DNA of 64,000 bases from Nitrospira sp. GTDB taxonomy: Bacteria > Nitrospirota > Nitrospiria > Nitrospirales > Nitrospiraceae. This document shows, in pieces, positions 61,666 to 64,000 of this stretch. How positions within the stretch are numbered: the stretch's first letter is position 1; every line of letters begins with the position of its first letter. The notes under the pieces were generated by a model, which did no database searches, had not been told where the DNA came from, and saw only the letters and a program-made list of their open reading frames with translations. The DNA lies in assembly GCA_030123625.1 (NCBI GenBank), contig CP126121.1:391001-455000 (forward strand), written 5' to 3'. A program made the translations under genes and the position numbers.

Positions 61666-62787
61666 ATGAAGATTGCTCAAGTCGCGCCGTTGCGGGAAAG
61701 CGTTCCTCCTCAACGTCATGGAGGCACAGAACGTGTCGTTTCTTATTTGACGGAAGAACTCGTGCGCCTCGGTCATGAGGTGACGCTGTTCGCAGCCGGT
61801 GATTCTTCCACCTCGGCCGCTCTGTCCGCCGCCTGCCCGTCCTCCTTACGCTCCACTCCGAAGATATTGTACCCGGACGCTCCCTGGTCTCTCCTCCTTG
61901 AGCGTGCGTTCGGGACCTACGCCGAGGACTTCGATCTCATCCATTCACACATCGATCTCTTGGGTTTTCCTCTCGCCCGTCGGTGCCGCACGCCGGTGTT
62001 GACGACATTATATTGTCGGCTCGATTTGCCGGAGCTGATTCCGGTGTTTGAGCGATTTTCCGAGTTACCTGTCGTCTCCGTATCGGAGACTCAGCGCGGG
62101 CCGATGCCTGGGATCAATTGGCAGAACACCATCCATCCGGGACTGCCTCGCCATCTGTATTCTATGCATCCAAATCTCGGCAGGTACCTCGCATTCTTGG
62201 GCCGAATCTCTCCCGACAGAGGCGTGGAGCAGGCGATCGAGCTGGCCAAACGCACTGATATGCCGATTCGGATCGCGGCCAGGGTGGACCCGGCGGATCG
62301 GAATTATTTTGAACATATCGCACCATTATTCGAACATCCGTTAGTGGAATATGTCGGTGAAGTCACCGACGGCGAGAAAGAGGATTTTCTCGGTGAGGCG
62401 TATGCGTTGATCTGCCCTGTCGAGCGGCCGGACCCCTTCGGCTTGGTCTTGATCGAAGCGCTCGCGTGCGGGACGCCTGTGCTGGCCTATCGACGGGAAG
62501 GCGTTTCAGAAATAGTGGATCACGGATCGACGGGATATTTCAGCGACACCTTGGAGGAGATGGTCCACACAGTGGCGTGGGTACCCAATATCGATCGCCG
62601 CCGCTGCCGATCAGCCTTCGAAGATCGGTTTACCGCCGAACGCATGGTGCAGGAGTATCTCTTGTTGTATCAACGATCGATGCACAAAGAAAAAGACCAG
62701 TCGGCTGATCAAGGTTCCTACCGCGTCATGCGGCAGTTTCCGCATTCAGCGGCCGCTGAGGAGGCCCGAGTCGAGGCAGCGGCCTGA
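61666..62787 (+). CDS. glycosyltransferase family 4 protein
   Basis: The 373-residue protein starts at ATG 61666 after GAAAGGA. It has a GT-B fold pattern: N-terminal IAQVAPLRESVPPQRHGGTERVVSYLTEELVRLGHEVTLFAAGDS with the Gly-rich GGTE, a linker, and a C-terminal half with LGRISPDRGVEQAIELAKRTDMPIRIAA. EVTDGEKEDFLGEAYALICPVERPDPFGLVLIEALACGTPVLAYRREGVSEI carries the EX7E-type motif. It transfers a sugar from a nucleotide donor to an unknown acceptor, probably for an envelope glycan. It follows the RND gene by 114 bp; no direct link is evident. Confidence 0.92.
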   Translation: MKIAQVAPLRESVPPQRHGGTERVVSYLTEELVRLGHEVTLFAAGDSSTSAALSAACPSSLRSTPKILYPDAPWSLLLERAFGTYAEDFDLIHSHIDLLGFPLARRCRTPVLTTLYCRLDLPELIPVFERFSELPVVSVSETQRGPMPGINWQNTIHPGLPRHLYSMHPNLGRYLAFLGRISPDRGVEQAIELAKRTDMPIRIAARVDPADRNYFEHIAPLFEHPLVEYVGEVTDGEKEDFLGEAYALICPVERPDPFGLVLIEALACGTPVLAYRREGVSEIVDHGSTGYFSDTLEEMVHTVAWVPNIDRRRCRSAFEDRFTAERMVQEYLLLYQRSMHKEKDQSADQGSYRVMRQFPHSAAAEEARVEAAA

Positions 62788-62880
62788 TACAGGACAATCG
62801 GTCATCCAGCCAAGTACCTGTGTAGTCCTCTCCAGTCGGATGAAATCGGCGGTGACCATAAGAAGAATCTTCTCCGGCCG

Positions 62881-64000
62881 TTAGTAGACTGGGCAAGCAG
62901 CCGTGTGCCGTTTTGATAATACGGCTTGTTCAATGGCGTGACACAACGCGTCAACGGCGCTCTCTTTCGTCAAATAGGCGAATGCGCCGGCCGCTTTCAT
63001 TTTTTGTTCCGTATCGGCCGATTGATTCACCGACAGGCCGATGACGACGGTAGCCGGATGATTCGCCTTGATCTGCTGCGTCGCTTCAATCCCATCCATC
63101 TTCGGCATATCGATGTCCATCACCACCACATCCGGATCGAGCCGCTTCGCGAGTTCGACCGCTTCCATCCCGTCGCCCGCTTCCCCGACAACTTCGAGAT
63201 GATCATACGCCGTCACGATGCTTCGCAAGCCTTGCCGCATCATCGGGTGGTCGTCCACCAGCAGCACACGGATTTTCGAGTGCTGCCGGAGTGCTGAGTC
63301 CTGAGACTTGAGTGCTGAGTTTTTTCCGGACAACTCGGCACTCAGCACTTTATTCTCGGCACTACTTCGGATCGGCAACGCCAACGTCGCCGTGGTGCCT
63401 CGTCCGGGAGCGGACTGCACGTCGAATGTGCCCCCTAGCGCGCGCATGCGTTCTTGGATGCTGAACAGCCCGAACTTGGACGAAATGCCTCCACTAGGTG
63501 TCCCAGCAGCAGCAGCAGCAGCAGCAGCAAGATCAAAGCCTACTCCTTGATCGCTCACCTCGATTCGCAACTGTCCGTCATACCGTTCCAGCCGAACGTC
63601 GGCTTCCCTGGTCCCCGCATGTTTGGAAGAATTGATCAGGAGTTCTCGAACCGATTGAAACAATAAGACGACCTGATCTTCCGGCAGTTTGAGATCGTCC
63701 GTTTCGGGCACGGTCACCGTCACGGTGATCTGATGCTTTTTCATGTACTCGCCCAGCCATTTCAACCCGGCCATCAACCCGTGATCGCGCAACACCGGGG
63801 GGCTGAGATCCGCCACCAAGGTGCGCGTGTAGGTGAGTGCCTCCGATAAGATGTCGTCCATCTTTTTCATCACATCAAAGCAAGCCGGCACGGGGGCAGC
63901 CGCCCGCTTGCCTTGGCCCACGAGGAGCCTGCCGAGTACCAAGGTCTGCTGGAGATGATCGTGTAATTCGGTAGCGAGCCGCTTGCGTTCCCGTTGCTCC
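62881..64000 (-). CDS. hybrid histidine kinase with C-terminal receiver domain (5' part outside window)
   Basis: The frame is open to the right edge, so the 5' part of the gene is missing. Read from the edge, it begins with an H-box like RKRLATELHDHLQQ, the NarX/DegS-type HisKA_3 site. An HATPase domain follows with RELLINSSKHA, DQGVGFD and GLFSIQERMRALGG. A receiver domain (VDDHPMMRQG, phosphoacceptor Asp in VVMDIDMP, Lys in YLTKES) ends the protein without an HTH. The linker between (ENKVLSAELSGKNSALKSQ then DSALRQ) is encoded by a GTGCTGAGT-family repeat, and an eight-Ala run sits inside the HATPase domain. Confidence 0.88.
   Translation of the reverse strand, partial: EQRERKRLATELHDHLQQTLVLGRLLVGQGKRAAAPVPACFDVMKKMDDILSEALTYTRTLVADLSPPVLRDHGLMAGLKWLGEYMKKHQITVTVTVPETDDLKLPEDQVVLLFQSVRELLINSSKHAGTREADVRLERYDGQLRIEVSDQGVGFDLAAAAAAAAGTPSGGISSKFGLFSIQERMRALGGTFDVQSAPGRGTTATLALPIRSSAENKVLSAELSGKNSALKSQDSALRQHSKIRVLLVDDHPMMRQGLRSIVTAYDHLEVVGEAGDGMEAVELAKRLDPDVVVMDIDMPKMDGIEATQQIKANHPATVVIGLSVNQSADTEQKMKAAGAFAYLTKESAVDALCHAIEQAVLSKRHTAACPVY
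63288..63363. repeat. GTGCTGAGT-family palindromic repeat inside the kinase-receiver gene
   Basis: Left arm GGAGTGCTGAGTCCTGAGAC then GAGTGCTGAGTTTTTT; right arm CTCGGCACTCAGCACTT then CTCGGCAC. The inverted arms are in frame and translated as the interdomain linker; they have the same arrangement as intergenic copies. Confidence 0.85.
63505..63528. repeat. (AGC)8 microsatellite encoding eight alanines
   Basis: Eight perfect AGC triplets (GCT on the coding strand) lie in the HATPase domain of the kinase between DQGVGFD and the GLFSIQERM motif. A change in number would keep the frame. Confidence 0.95.

Noticed and set aside
1-64000. CRISPR arrays, rRNA genes and prophage structural genes
   Set aside because: No regularly spaced direct repeats with unique spacers, no rRNA-like sequence and no capsid, tail or terminase pattern were seen; GTGCTGAGT units are inverted and irregular, not CRISPR-like.

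Overview
The window looks like chromosome of a Nitrospira-type bacterium (phylum Nitrospirota). This is inferred from moderately high G+C, the mix of envelope, stress and regulatory families (PRC-barrel, BON, DUF6335, DUF2934 and YtxH proteins, orphan NtrC-type regulators) and house-keeping genes with Nitrospira-like protein sequence. No rRNA or other taxonomic marker is present, so the assignment is tentative.

Left part (1-23.6 kb), mostly core metabolism. A polytopic membrane protein is followed by two tandem paralogous exported fibronectin-III/repeat proteins, duplicated together with about 400 bp of upstream DNA. Then come gltB-gltD (glutamate synthase), a polyprenyl diphosphate synthase, a DUF1015 protein, an NtrC-type regulator, an amgK-murU pair (cell-wall sugar recycling), VanZ, a GH57 glycosidase, galT, a CCA-adding-type enzyme and a ThiS/MoaD-like sulfur carrier.

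Middle (23.6-30 kb), a disturbed zone. It holds one complete IS with long inverted ends, a small lysine-rich exported protein with a strong terminator, and a third FN3 lipoprotein. A tRNA-Arg(ACG) is followed by a phage-like small ORF, a lipoprotein and a degenerate copy of the tRNA 3' end, which suggests an old integration scar. A FAD/Rieske oxidoreductase and a CsbD pseudogene follow.

Right part (30-64 kb), an accessory envelope/stress/regulation region. It carries outer-membrane barrels, TPR, DUF1328, zinc-ribbon, NtrC and receiver regulators, YetF-like and HAD/P-loop fusion proteins, and an Slp and PRC-barrel cluster with one frameshifted paralogue. A sensory-rhodopsin-transducer homologue, an AI-2E-type exporter, DUF6335, a four-helix Cys-rich (copper) protein, Fe/Mn SOD, an EEP nuclease, DksA/TraR, a trypsin-TPR protease and DoxX follow. 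It ends with a translationally coupled metallophosphoesterase/nucleotidyltransferase pair, BON proteins, YtxH, DUF2934, a heavy-metal-type RND pump with adaptor, a glycosyltransferase and a histidine kinase-receiver hybrid cut by the right edge.

The most unusual non-coding signal is a dispersed family of imperfect palindromes built from GTGCTGAGT/ACTCAGCAC units. It occurs at seven places. Five are between genes; two lie inside open frames, where they are translated as interdomain or loop linkers. Two further palindromic element types and several pseudogenes show that the intergenic DNA is actively remodelled.
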